NCBI RefSeq assembly: GCF_036323475.1
Contig: NZ_AP028934.1
Span: 868,001 to 932,000 of the forward strand
Direction: 5' to 3'
Source: Solobacterium moorei
GTDB lineage: Bacteria; Bacillota_I; Bacilli_A; Erysipelotrichales; Erysipelotrichaceae
DNA length: 64,000 nt
The translations under genes were made by a program, and so were the position numbers. The notes under the pieces were generated by a model that was given only the letters and a program-made list of their open reading frames with translations, was not told where the DNA came from and ran no database searches. Positions 47,701-55,620 of the stretch are shown here, in pieces (position 1 is the stretch's first letter; each line of letters starts with the position of its first letter).

Positions 47701-48458
47701 GCAAAGTAATTAGAGCCACAGGAACAAACGTAACTGCATCTGACGATGCATACATAATCAGCAAATTAATCGATGATGGTTTATTTTCTATACCAAACAT
47801 TTCAATAAGTGGGAATAAACTGCATATCACTTCTTTCAGAGGTGTTGTGGCCGGCAGAGATTTTCAGGTGGATGAGCAAGATGTAAATGCGACAATGGGT
47901 GCAGGTAGAAACGCTACACAATTTAAAATATATGTAGATATTAATTTAGGGAATTCTGATAAGATTCGCATTATTACATCACAAACAATACCGTCTGGTG
48001 CAAGTAATACAGATATTTTAGGTGGTACTCATTTTTACTTAGAATTAGGAACATATACAGCAACAAATATTTCCATTGCTAATGTGACGGTTACAGCTAA
48101 AAACTCAAAGAATATTGTCACAAAAGATAATTTAGAAGTACCAGGAAAAATTACTGCAAAGGGTGGCTTAGCGATTGGAGGTAATGATACCTTCATTGTT
48201 AAAAGATTTAACGGATCTGGTTCTAGAACAACATTCAATGCAACGGTGAATGATAGGGAAGACGTTAGAATTAATATTACTACTCCTCCTGGGTATAAAT
48301 TAGTAGCTCTATTGCAACCGTACACTGACTACAGATGCATTGTATCGCTGTACAACTTCACGAATAACGTTGCGTACTGCACTATCTACAATCCTAATGG
48401 TTGGTCTGGTGTTCCTATTGGTGCAGGTGTAGATGTGCTTTTTGTTAAGTCGGTTTAG
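47697..48458 (+). CDS. Tail fibre/receptor-binding protein
   Basis: A 253-residue beta-rich protein. Residues 1-140 (KVIRATGTNVTASDDAYIIS, then FRGVVAGRDFQVDEQDVNAT) form a baseplate-attachment domain. The C-terminal head begins KGGLAIGGNDTFIV (about 155) and ends DVLFVKSV, sharing the opening and closing motifs of the much longer fibre 17720-19447 in prophage 1. It is probably the host-binding tip of prophage 2. Confidence 0.72.
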   Translation: MSKVIRATGTNVTASDDAYIISKLIDDGLFSIPNISISGNKLHITSFRGVVAGRDFQVDEQDVNATMGAGRNATQFKIYVDINLGNSDKIRIITSQTIPSGASNTDILGGTHFYLELGTYTATNISIANVTVTAKNSKNIVTKDNLEVPGKITAKGGLAIGGNDTFIVKRFNGSGSRTTFNATVNDREDVRINITTPPGYKLVALLQPYTDYRCIVSLYNFTNNVAYCTIYNPNGWSGVPIGAGVDVLFVKSV

Positions 48459-48469
48459 GAGGATGACTA

Positions 48470-49099
48470 ATGTTAATTGACAACAAGAAATTTACAGAGA
48501 TACCAAGTAACAACAAAAGTGTTGTTACTTTCAATAGAACAGTTTTTGAGAATTTAAAAATTCTAATTGACTCATTCGAAGTTGGTGTAATCCACGATAT
48601 TGCATTCGATGATGGACCTACTGCAAAAATGTACACAGAGCCGCTTACTTTTTCTAAGTCTGGCACAGGATATACACTTTCGTTTATCTTGACGGATGTT
48701 CCAGAAAAAGATATTGAAGCAAATAACTTTAAGGAAGTTAGACCTTTAGTTAATGATATTCTTCAGACTGCGGATGTTGAAACAGTCAGAAAGTATATTG
48801 CATTCTTAGATGACTGGATTCCAAATTCAAAATACAAAAAGAACCAGCGTATCGCATTCAATGGAGTGCCTTATTCAGTTGTCTCTGACCATACATCAAA
48901 AGATGGTCAAACCCCTGATAAAACACCTTTGCTTTATGATGATTTAACGAAGGAACGAGAAGCAAAACCGTGGGATGAAAAGAAAACCTACAACAAAGGT
49001 GATTTAGCAATCGCTAGAGGAATTGTATTTGTCTCAAAGATTGACAACAATAAGGGCAATGAGCCAGGCTTTGGTAATGCCTGGGATTACAAGAAATAA
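48470..49099 (+). CDS. Tail protein with CBM5/12-like repeats
   Basis: A 209-residue homologue of 19459-20106: FTEIPSNNKSVVTFNRTVFE, LIDSFEVGVIHDIAFDD, then two carbohydrate-binding-like modules, FLDDWIPNSKYKKNQRIAFN and EKKTYNKGDLAIARGIVFVS. It probably binds cell-wall glycans. Last tail gene before the lysis cassette, as in prophage 1. Confidence 0.75.
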   Translation: MLIDNKKFTEIPSNNKSVVTFNRTVFENLKILIDSFEVGVIHDIAFDDGPTAKMYTEPLTFSKSGTGYTLSFILTDVPEKDIEANNFKEVRPLVNDILQTADVETVRKYIAFLDDWIPNSKYKKNQRIAFNGVPYSVVSDHTSKDGQTPDKTPLLYDDLTKEREAKPWDEKKTYNKGDLAIARGIVFVSKIDNNKGNEPGFGNAWDYKK

Positions 49100-49109
49100 A
49101 TTTGCTATT

Positions 49110-49135
49110 AAGGCGACCAATGCGGCCGCCTTTTT
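49110..49135 (+). terminator. Terminator before the lysis cassette
   Basis: AAGGCG-ACC pairs with GG-CCGCCTT and is followed by TTTTT. A hairpin stands at the same place in prophage 1. Confidence 0.65.
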
Positions 49136-49157
49136 AGATAGAAAAGAGGAAAATAAA

Positions 49158-49415
49158 ATGATTGAAAAAGCAAAAGAATTAGCATCAAAGGCAATGTCAG
49201 AAGTAAATAGTGTTGAGGTTAAACCTGAAGATTGTTTCGTTGTTTGGTTTTGCAAGACTCTTCAGAACTGGAAAGCACTAGTCAGTACTAATGCTTTAAA
49301 GTCTGCAAATGGGCAAGCAGATTATTGCGAGGTAACTCATAATGGCGACAAGAACGAAACATATGTTGATGTATATTGCAAAGCAAAGAACATTTGCTAT
49401 GCAGATGAAAAATAG
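49158..49415 (+). CDS. DUF6275-like phage protein
   Basis: An 85-residue protein containing the conserved DCFVVWFCKTLQNWKALVST and EVTHNGDKNETYVDVY segments that I associate with the DUF6275 family of phage proteins. AGAGGAAA ribosome site before ATG 49158. It lies between the tail module and endolysin. The function is unknown. Confidence 0.7.
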   Translation: MIEKAKELASKAMSEVNSVEVKPEDCFVVWFCKTLQNWKALVSTNALKSANGQADYCEVTHNGDKNETYVDVYCKAKNICYADEK

Positions 49416-49431
49416 GAAGGAGAATAAACAA

Positions 49432-50403
49432 ATGGGAAGAATTTATAACGTTCCAGATGTTAGCGAACATCAACCAGATTTTGACTTCACACCTTATGCT
49501 GGCGGATATGCAATTCTGCGTGCTGGTGTAGCAAGCCGTGAAGATTATTCATTCAGACGACATGTTTCAGAGTGCCAACGTTTAGGCATCACAATAGGTG
49601 TTTACTTCTATTCCTATGCACTAAACACTGCACAGGCAATCGAAGAAGCACAACGCTTCTTATCCATCATTGCTGGCGTGGATATTGGGCTTGGTGTATG
49701 GCTAGACATGGAAGATGCTGACCACTACAAAGTAAATAGCGGGGTTGCTATCACGCATGACAATATTGCACCTATGTCCAAAGCATTCTGTGATGTTGTT
49801 GCTTCTGCTGGATATTACACAGGCATTTATACATCGCTATCTTGGCTTGGATACCTTGCACCTGAATGTGATCCATACGATAAGTGGGTAGCGGCTTGGG
49901 GTAACAACGATGGAAGCCATACAGTTGACACTTCCGCATACGGAACTATTCAGCAGTACACTTCTAACTATGGAACATTAGACGAAAATGTTATCTTTGT
50001 TGATCCATCAATCTATCGTACTGGTGCAACAGCAGATAGACCGGATAACTATGCTCCGGCACCATCTGTTATTGCTCCTGAAGCACCGGACGTATATATC
50101 GTACAATCTGGTGATACACTGTCCGGAATTGCGGCGAGATACGGTACGACTTGGCAGGAACTTGCGGCAATCAATCGTTTAAATGATCCTAATATGATTT
50201 TCCCAGGACAACAGATTGTAATTAGAGGTTCTGCTAATGCAAGTAATTTCGGCGGTGGTGAAGAGTATTACACGATCCAACCAGGCGACAATCTATCATC
50301 AATTGCGGCGAGATACGGTACAACGTGGCAGTGGTTAGCGGAGGTGAATGGTATTAGTGAACCTAATCTGATTTATCCTGGCAACACAATTCGTGTCAGA
50401 TAG
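49432..50403 (+). CDS. Endolysin: GH25 lysozyme with two LysM domains
   Basis: A 323-residue muramidase. The GH25 domain covers residues 1-200 (YNVPDVSEHQPDFDF, then LGVWLDMEDADHY with the acidic pair, and WVAAWGNNDG). A Pro/Ala linker follows, then two LysM repeats (about 222-265 and 279-323; YIVQSGDTLSGIAARYGTTW, YTIQPGDNLSSIAARYGTTW). It has no signal peptide. I chose ATG 49432 after GAAGGAGA. It is homologous to the prophage 1 endolysin, with the LysM parts more similar than the catalytic part. Confidence 0.93.
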   Translation: MGRIYNVPDVSEHQPDFDFTPYAGGYAILRAGVASREDYSFRRHVSECQRLGITIGVYFYSYALNTAQAIEEAQRFLSIIAGVDIGLGVWLDMEDADHYKVNSGVAITHDNIAPMSKAFCDVVASAGYYTGIYTSLSWLGYLAPECDPYDKWVAAWGNNDGSHTVDTSAYGTIQQYTSNYGTLDENVIFVDPSIYRTGATADRPDNYAPAPSVIAPEAPDVYIVQSGDTLSGIAARYGTTWQELAAINRLNDPNMIFPGQQIVIRGSANASNFGGGEEYYTIQPGDNLSSIAARYGTTWQWLAEVNGISEPNLIYPGNTIRVR

Positions 50404-50414
50404 GCGGTGGCTTC

Positions 50415-50717
50415 ATGCAAGAAGGAATCAATCCTGTATACATTAGTCTTCTGATTTCGCTCGTTGGGCTCGTAGCAACAATATGGAGCGTAAACGCATC
50501 AATCCATAAAGGTAGTAAAGATCAGGCAGCCGAGCTTGGAAAAATGAATGCAAACATTGCCTTTGTGAAAGAGGGGATAACAGATTTAAAAGCAACTACC
50601 AGAGACGTGAGCAATCGTGTCATGTCTCTGGAAAATCGTTTAGCACAGACAGAAACATCGGTAACATTTCTAAGCGATAGAATTAGACAAATTGAAGAAA
50701 GAAGGGATAATAAATGA
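50415..50717 (+). CDS. XhlA-like membrane/coiled-coil lysis accessory protein
   Basis: A 100-residue protein with one N-terminal membrane helix (VYISLLISLVGLVATIWSV) and a coiled-coil tail (RVMSLENRLAQTETSVTFLS). It is homologous to 21236-21538. It overlaps the holin gene by four bases. The role is inferred from position between endolysin and holin. Confidence 0.6.
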   Translation: MQEGINPVYISLLISLVGLVATIWSVNASIHKGSKDQAAELGKMNANIAFVKEGITDLKATTRDVSNRVMSLENRLAQTETSVTFLSDRIRQIEERRDNK

Positions 50718-50947
50718 AAGACAAACAATATTGGGTAAAATGGGGAAAGGCAGCATGCAGACGTGCTCTGAAAACAGCAGCACAGACATTTGTCGCAACG
50801 ATTGGAACAACAGCAACAATCGGAGCGGTTGATTGGAAACTAGTATGTTCTACATCTGCGCTAGCTGCAATTTTATCAATTGGTACTTCTCTAGCTGGTC
50901 TACCAGAAGTAGAACCTAACGATGCTACTGAAGAAGATTTGAAGTAA
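50714..50947 (+). CDS. Phage holin, r1t-type
   Basis: A 77-residue holin homologous to that of prophage 1: YWVKWGKAACRRALKTAAQT, two membrane segments and SLAGLPEVEPNDATEEDLK at the end. It makes the membrane hole for endolysin release. A terminator follows and ends the late operon. Confidence 0.88.
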   Translation: MKDKQYWVKWGKAACRRALKTAAQTFVATIGTTATIGAVDWKLVCSTSALAAILSIGTSLAGLPEVEPNDATEEDLK

Positions 50948-50953
50948 TTTGAA

Positions 50954-50986
50954 AGCCTACTCTCATTGCGAGGGTAGGCTATTTTT
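50954..50986 (+). terminator. Terminator of the late operon of prophage 2
   Basis: AGCCTACTCTC and GAGGGTAGGCT pair (one G-T) around ATTGC and are followed by ATTTTTAT. Confidence 0.85.
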
Positions 50987-51010
50987 ATATGCTTGCATGC
51001 GTAATTTTGT

Positions 51011-51033
51011 GGTCAACTTTTTGGTCAACTTTT
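51011..51033 (+). repeat. Integrase arm-type sites, right: two GGTCAACTTTT
   Basis: GGTCAACTTTT occurs at 51011-51021 and 51023-51033, in the same orientation as the three left copies. It lies 90 bp before attR. Confidence 0.75.
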
Positions 51034-51122
51034 TTAAAAAAACGTGGTATGTCGATGCACGAATATGCAGTAAAATAGCAGTATTAACATAGCCTGTCGC
51101 ATCAAAAAACATCCTCAATCTT

Positions 51123-51138
51123 TTCCCGTTGCTCGCTC
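51123..51138 (+). repeat. attR core, 16 bp
   Basis: TTCCCGTTGCTCGCTC, identical to 24849-24864. The original host tRNA-Gly would continue here as TTAAAATG, without an encoded CCA. Confidence 0.9.
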
Positions 51139-51243
51139 TTAAAATGAAAGTGTTGAAGAAGCGTATTGCTTTAACGTGTATTATAGATAACTTGCATCAT
51201 TTTCCTTTATCTTTGGGAAAGTTTATAAAAGGACATATATTTT

Positions 51244-51393
51244 ATGAAACTACGTGAGTTATTTAAGAAACGTGTAGAAGTGATTGCTTGCAACGATTTA
51301 ACAATTTTCGGTGATGTCATAGGTTACTATCCTGCTATGGATACTGAGTCTGGTGAAGATGAAATTGATATTTTTCTAATGGGAGAAATCTAA
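51244..51393 (+). CDS. 49-residue hypothetical host protein
   Basis: ATG 51244 to TAA 51393 (MKLRELFKKRVEVIACNDLT, then SGEDEIDIFLMGEI at the end): a basic start and an acidic end. AAAGGA lies 10 bases before the start. It stands alone in the 490-base gap between attR and the helicase gene; the rest of that gap holds only the terminator at 51567-51602 and no other convincing signal. It may be a real small protein or chance. Confidence 0.4.
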   Translation: MKLRELFKKRVEVIACNDLTIFGDVIGYYPAMDTESGEDEIDIFLMGEI

Positions 51394-51566
51394 TTCTTCT
51401 TTTAAAAGAAAGTGATATTAGGGTCATTGAGAAATTATTGCCAGAATGAATTTTATGGTATTTGTTTTGATTTTTACCATGGAATACTATTGTAAAACTG
51501 TGTTATGGTTGCGTTAATAAGGAATATACAGTAATATCTATGAGTCTTTTATAGAAAACTGATTAT

Positions 51567-51602
51567 ACTGGTCGGGAATACAAAAGCTCGATCAGTTTTT
51601 CT
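51567..51602 (+). terminator. Terminator or attenuator before the DEAD-box helicase gene
   Basis: ACTGGTCG (51567-51574) pairs with CGATCAGT (51589-51596, one G-U) and is followed by TTTTTC. An alternative left arm AAACTGAT (51556-51563) competes for the same right arm, so attenuation in the helicase leader is possible. Confidence 0.5.
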
Positions 51603-51631
51603 TTGATGAGATTAAAAAGCAGAGGAAATTT

Positions 51632-53011
51632 ATGAATTTTACAGATTTAGAACTTAAGGAGCCGATACTGAGTGCCGTCAATAAGGCAAAGTATGAAACA
51701 CCATCACCAATCCAAGAAAAAGCAATCCCTGTTATGTTGGAAGGCAAGGACATCGTTGCCTGTGCTCAAACTGGTACAGGTAAGACAGCCGCTTTCGCAT
51801 TACCAATTTTAAATAAGCTTGAATATAAGAAGAAACATCAGATTCGTGCTTTAGTATTAACACCTACACGTGAGTTAGCTGTACAAATCTTCGAAAACTT
51901 TAAAAAGTTTGGAAGATATTTGAAGTTACGTGCTTGTTGTGTATATGGTGGTGCACCATCTAGCCCACAAAGAAAAGCACTCCGTAGTGGTTGTGATATT
52001 TTGATTGCGACTCCAGGTCGTTTAAACGACTTTATGGTTCAGGGTGAGATTGTCTTGAGTGATATTGAAGTATTTGTACTTGATGAAGCAGATCGTATGT
52101 TGGATATGGGATTTATTGGGGATGTACGTACAATCGCCAGCCGTATTCCAGAAGCTCGTCAAACTGTTATGTTCTCTGCAACAATGCCAAAAGAAATCAA
52201 AGAATTGGCAAATGAACTATTACATGATCCAGTGGATATTCGTGTGGCTCCACCAGCAAGCCCAGCTGAAACAATTACACAGTATCTTGTATACTGTGAA
52301 AAAGCAGATAAGAAGCGTGTACTAAAGGATATGCTTGTAAGTCCTGAAGTTACAAAGGCCATTGTATTTACAAGAACAAAGATTGGTGCCGATCGTTTAA
52401 CTAAGAAGTTAATAGAAGATGATATCAAAGTTCTTACAATCCATGGTGATAAAACACAGGGCCAACGTCAGAATGCCTTGCAGCGATTTAGAACAAATCA
52501 AGTAGACGTGTTGGTTGCGACAGATGTTGCGGCACGTGGTATCGATATTTCAGGTATTTCACATGTATTCAACTATGATTTACCAGAGGAAGATGAATCT
52601 TATATCCACCGTATTGGTAGAGCTGGAAGAGCTGGGAAAGAGGGTATTTCTATTTCTCTATGTTGTCATGAAGAACTAGGCTTGCTTGTGTCAATTGAAA
52701 AGATGTTAAAGAAAGAGATTCCGTTAATCAGGACAGAATACTCTACCGAATTAAAACGTAAAAAAGCAAGTGATGATAAATCAAATCAACGACCATCATT
52801 TAAGAAGAAGTTAGATTCTCGAAGTGGTAGTGATAAGAGTAAGAAGCGTGATAAAAACAAGCGTGATAACAAAAAGAAATGTGATGATGGTGCATCGAAT
52901 AAATCGATACATAAATCTACAAAGCCAAATAAGTCACGTAAGCCTACTGATAGAAAGCCACGTCATCAAACAAAGAGTTACAAGCCAAGAAGAAAGAATC
53001 GTGATCGATAA
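51632..53011 (+). CDS. DEAD-box ATP-dependent RNA helicase
   Basis: A 459-residue RNA helicase. In order: Q motif (YETPSPIQEKAIPV), AQTGTGKTAAFALP, PTRELAVQI, TPGRL, VLDEADRML, FSATMP, IVFTRTK, VLVATDVAARGIDISG, and HRIGRAGRAGKEG. From about residue 375 a Lys/Arg/Asp/Ser-rich disordered tail (KKRDKNKRDNKKK) gives extra RNA binding, as in CshA/DeaD-like proteins. Likely jobs are ribosome assembly, mRNA turnover and cold adaptation. Ribosome site AGAGGAAA before ATG 51632. Confidence 0.93.
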   Translation: MNFTDLELKEPILSAVNKAKYETPSPIQEKAIPVMLEGKDIVACAQTGTGKTAAFALPILNKLEYKKKHQIRALVLTPTRELAVQIFENFKKFGRYLKLRACCVYGGAPSSPQRKALRSGCDILIATPGRLNDFMVQGEIVLSDIEVFVLDEADRMLDMGFIGDVRTIASRIPEARQTVMFSATMPKEIKELANELLHDPVDIRVAPPASPAETITQYLVYCEKADKKRVLKDMLVSPEVTKAIVFTRTKIGADRLTKKLIEDDIKVLTIHGDKTQGQRQNALQRFRTNQVDVLVATDVAARGIDISGISHVFNYDLPEEDESYIHRIGRAGRAGKEGISISLCCHEELGLLVSIEKMLKKEIPLIRTEYSTELKRKKASDDKSNQRPSFKKKLDSRSGSDKSKKRDKNKRDNKKKCDDGASNKSIHKSTKPNKSRKPTDRKPRHQTKSYKPRRKNRDR

Positions 53012-53016
53012 AGAAA

Positions 53017-53042
53017 ATGCAGACTCATATCTGCGTTTTTTA
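53017..53042. terminator. Bidirectional terminator between convergent genes
   Basis: AATGCAGA and TCTGCGTT pair around CTCATA and are followed by T6 rightward; leftward reading also gives a T-rich tail. It ends the helicase gene and the dehydrogenase gene. Confidence 0.75.
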
Positions 53043-53045
53043 CGG

Positions 53046-54599
53046 CTATTGATTTAAATGTGCAATATAGTTTTCTGCTTGTTTGATACCATCTACTGCA
53101 CTAGAGACGATACCGCCAGCATATCCGGCACCTTCACCGCATGGATATAACCCTTGAATTGTTGAACTGCTACCATCATCGTTACGAAGTATTTTGATTG
53201 GAGAAGAGGAACGTGTTTCCAGTCCTATCATAATACCTTGATCAATCCAACCATGAATTCTTTTGTCGAATTGTTTCATGCCTTCTTCCATCGCAATATT
53301 TACTTCGTCTGAGAAGAATGCATGCATGTCTTTCATGATTGTGCTACGTGGATAAGAAGTTTGAATGACAAGTTTATCGGAAGGGGTATGTTTCAAATAG
53401 TCTTTGATATTCTGTGCTGGTGCCGCAAAGCCTTCATAATAACCTAGTTGTTCTAATTTCTTCTGAAACTGAAAACCATCAAGAGGATGTCCTTGATCAA
53501 AGTCCCTACGTGGTATTTGTACAAGGATAGCACTATTGGCATTCTTACCTGCACGCATGCTATAGGACATTCCATTTACTGCAAGACTGTTTTGTTCGGT
53601 AGATGCAGGGATGACAATACCACCTGGACACATACAGAATGAGTATACACCGCGATTGACAGATGTCTTAACGGTTAGTTGGTAGGATGATGCTTTGAGC
53701 GTAGGGTGACCATAGTGTTTACCGTAAGTGCTTTGATCGATGAGCCCCTGTGGATGCTCAACACGTACACCAATCGCAAAATCTTTTTGTGTAATTTCAA
53801 CACCTTGTGCAAGGAGTGTTTCGTACGTATCACTAGCGCTATGACCAGTACATAATATTACGCTATCAGTTGAAAAGTCTTGCTTATTTGTATGAATACC
53901 AACAATTTGATTATCGTTTAAATATAGACTTTCTAGTTTGGTATCAAAGTGTATTTCACCACCAAAACGAATAATCTTTTCGCGTATCTTTTTTACAATT
54001 GTCTGTAGTACATCGGTACCTAGGTGAGGACGCTGTTGGTATTGAATGGCAGGGTTGGCACCAGCTTCTACAAATTCTTCATATACTTTAGAAACCCGCA
54101 CATTCTTCATACGTGTCGTTAGTTTTCCATCTGAGAAGGTTCCGGCACCGCCTTCACCAAACTGTACGTTTGATGATTCTAAGAGTTTTCCCTTAGTGAA
54201 AAATGCATTGATATCTTTGGCACGTTGTTCAACTGCTTGACCACGTTCAATAATGATTGGATTAAGTCCAACTTCTGCTAAGATAAGACCAGCATACATT
54301 CCACTTGGTCCAAATCCTACGATGATAGGTCTTTGCTTAGAAGACTTTGTAGCAGTTGGAAGAACATATACTTCTTTCGTTTCTTTTTTCACATCGCGGT
54401 TCTTGAGATATTTATCTTCGTTTTTAATAGACGCATACACACTATAGGAATAGTGAAGATCATCACCTCTAGCATCAATAGATTCACGGTCGATTTCAAA
54501 GGATTGAATATCATTAATAGAACAGCGTAATTTCTTAGCAATGTGATGAATGGAAAAAGTCTCTCCAACTTCACAACGTATCTGGTTTATTTTTAGCAT
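53046..54599 (-). CDS. FAD-dependent dehydrogenase (uncharacterised NAD(FAD)-utilising type)
   Basis: A 517-residue flavoprotein. An N-terminal domain (1-80) is followed by the dinucleotide fold VGFGPSGMYAGLILAE (about 95), an IIIERGQAVEQRAKDI strand, NVQFGEGGAGTFSDGKLTTR, a second half with CMCPGGIVIPAST, and the C-terminal GLYPCGEGAGYAGGIVSSAV that closes the FAD site. This layout is that of the widespread predicted dehydrogenases named COG2509. The substrate is unknown. It converges with the helicase gene and diverges from the rluA-like gene. Confidence 0.88.
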   Translation of the reverse strand: MLKINQIRCEVGETFSIHHIAKKLRCSINDIQSFEIDRESIDARGDDLHYSYSVYASIKNEDKYLKNRDVKKETKEVYVLPTATKSSKQRPIIVGFGPSGMYAGLILAEVGLNPIIIERGQAVEQRAKDINAFFTKGKLLESSNVQFGEGGAGTFSDGKLTTRMKNVRVSKVYEEFVEAGANPAIQYQQRPHLGTDVLQTIVKKIREKIIRFGGEIHFDTKLESLYLNDNQIVGIHTNKQDFSTDSVILCTGHSASDTYETLLAQGVEITQKDFAIGVRVEHPQGLIDQSTYGKHYGHPTLKASSYQLTVKTSVNRGVYSFCMCPGGIVIPASTEQNSLAVNGMSYSMRAGKNANSAILVQIPRRDFDQGHPLDGFQFQKKLEQLGYYEGFAAPAQNIKDYLKHTPSDKLVIQTSYPRSTIMKDMHAFFSDEVNIAMEEGMKQFDKRIHGWIDQGIMIGLETRSSSPIKILRNDDGSSSTIQGLYPCGEGAGYAGGIVSSAVDGIKQAENYIAHLNQ

Positions 54600-54641
54600 A
54601 ATGTACCTCTTAATAATGATTATACAATAGCATCCTCTCTT

Positions 54642-54669
54642 TTGATTAGAGATTGATTTGCGTTATAAT
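54642..54669 (+). promoter_or_regulatory. Promoter giving a probably leaderless rluA-like mRNA
   Basis: TTGATT (54642-54647), 16-base spacer and consensus TATAAT (54664-54669). The expected start of transcription, about 7 bases behind the -10, coincides with the ATG at 54676. No ribosome site precedes that ATG. Confidence 0.6.
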
Positions 54670-54675
54670 TTGAAC

Positions 54676-55557
54676 ATGAAAATCGCAAAACAAAAGAAAA
54701 TAAAATCGAGTGAAGATGGTCTTCTTGTAAAGAATATATTATCCAAACATATGGGCTTTTCAAGACGTGAAATCAGTAGATTCCATGTATCTGGTTCAAT
54801 ATATCTCAATGATGAAAAGTGTAGACTGACACAAGAGGTGCATACAAACGATATAGTAACGGTACGTACAGAGGAACCTATCTTAGAATTAAAACCTATA
54901 ATCCTTTATGAAGATACTGATATTGTTGTGGTAAATAAACCGGCAGGAATTCCAAGTCATGCAAGTGCAGAACACTTTGATGATGATATGGGTTCTATTT
55001 TGAAACGTTATTATCAAGACGATACTTTTACAGTTAGAACTGTGGGACGTTTAGATAAAGGTGTTTCGGGAATTGTAGTATATGCGAAAACAAAACAGAT
55101 GGCCGCACTTTTAGCTTCAGCTCGTGAGGAACAATTATTACATAAAGAATACTTGGCAATCGTAAAAGGGAAGTTCGAAGAAAAGCGGGGTAAGTTAATC
55201 TACACTCTTGGAAAAGAGAAGGGCATACGTGGGAGAAGTGTTACTGCAGATGGTCAAAAATGTATTACTAATTATGAAGTGATTACGGAAGGTAATTTCT
55301 TTTCGCTTATAAAAGTTCATATTGAAACTGGAAGACTGCATCAGATTCGTGCAGGAATGGCTTACTTTAAACATCCTTTGATTGGTGATCATCTCTATGG
55401 TGGTAGTATGCATGCGATGAAACGACCTGCGCTGCATTGTTGGAAGGTGGAGTTTATCCATCCAAAGACAAAGAAACAGATTTCGATAGAATGTGAATTA
55501 CCAACTGACATGCAAAAGGTAGTCGATAAACTTCAGGAAACAATTACGACAGCGTAA
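54676..55557 (+). CDS. RluA-family pseudouridine synthase
   Basis: A 293-residue enzyme that converts uridine to pseudouridine in rRNA or tRNA. The S4 RNA-binding domain is residues 15-75 (SKHMGFSRREISRFHVSGSI). The catalytic core has VVVNKPAGIPSHAS, then TVGRLDKGVSGIVVYAK with the catalytic Asp, HKEYLAIVKG, and ETGRLHQIRAGMAYFKHPLI. RluD-like by domain layout, but the exact target uridine cannot be told. ATG 54676 is preferred to the upstream TTG, which would lie inside the promoter. Confidence 0.9.
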   Translation: MKIAKQKKIKSSEDGLLVKNILSKHMGFSRREISRFHVSGSIYLNDEKCRLTQEVHTNDIVTVRTEEPILELKPIILYEDTDIVVVNKPAGIPSHASAEHFDDDMGSILKRYYQDDTFTVRTVGRLDKGVSGIVVYAKTKQMAALLASAREEQLLHKEYLAIVKGKFEEKRGKLIYTLGKEKGIRGRSVTADGQKCITNYEVITEGNFFSLIKVHIETGRLHQIRAGMAYFKHPLIGDHLYGGSMHAMKRPALHCWKVEFIHPKTKKQISIECELPTDMQKVVDKLQETITTA

Positions 55558-55560
55558 GAT

Positions 55561-55589
55561 TTGTAATCAAAAAAATTTAGGCATAGAAT
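55561..55589 (+). promoter_or_regulatory. Promoter of the M20 peptidase gene
   Basis: TTGTAA (55561-55566), a 17-base spacer and TAGAAT (55584-55589), about 30 bases before the AAAGGAG ribosome site and ATG 55621. Confidence 0.5.
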
Positions 55590-55620
55590 CAATTATAGAA
55601 GTACGCAAAGGAGTATCTGT

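Larger units (their letters stand above)
24849..51138 (+). mobile_element. Prophage 2, complete, in tRNA-Gly
   Basis: A 26.3-kb prophage bounded by identical 16-bp sequences (24849-24864 and 51123-51138). It has a leftward integrase next to attL, a lysogeny operon, a divergent switch region, early genes, an HK97-type head module, a siphovirus tail and a lysis cassette. All expected modules are present and no gene is visibly broken, so it may be inducible. Confidence 0.95.
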
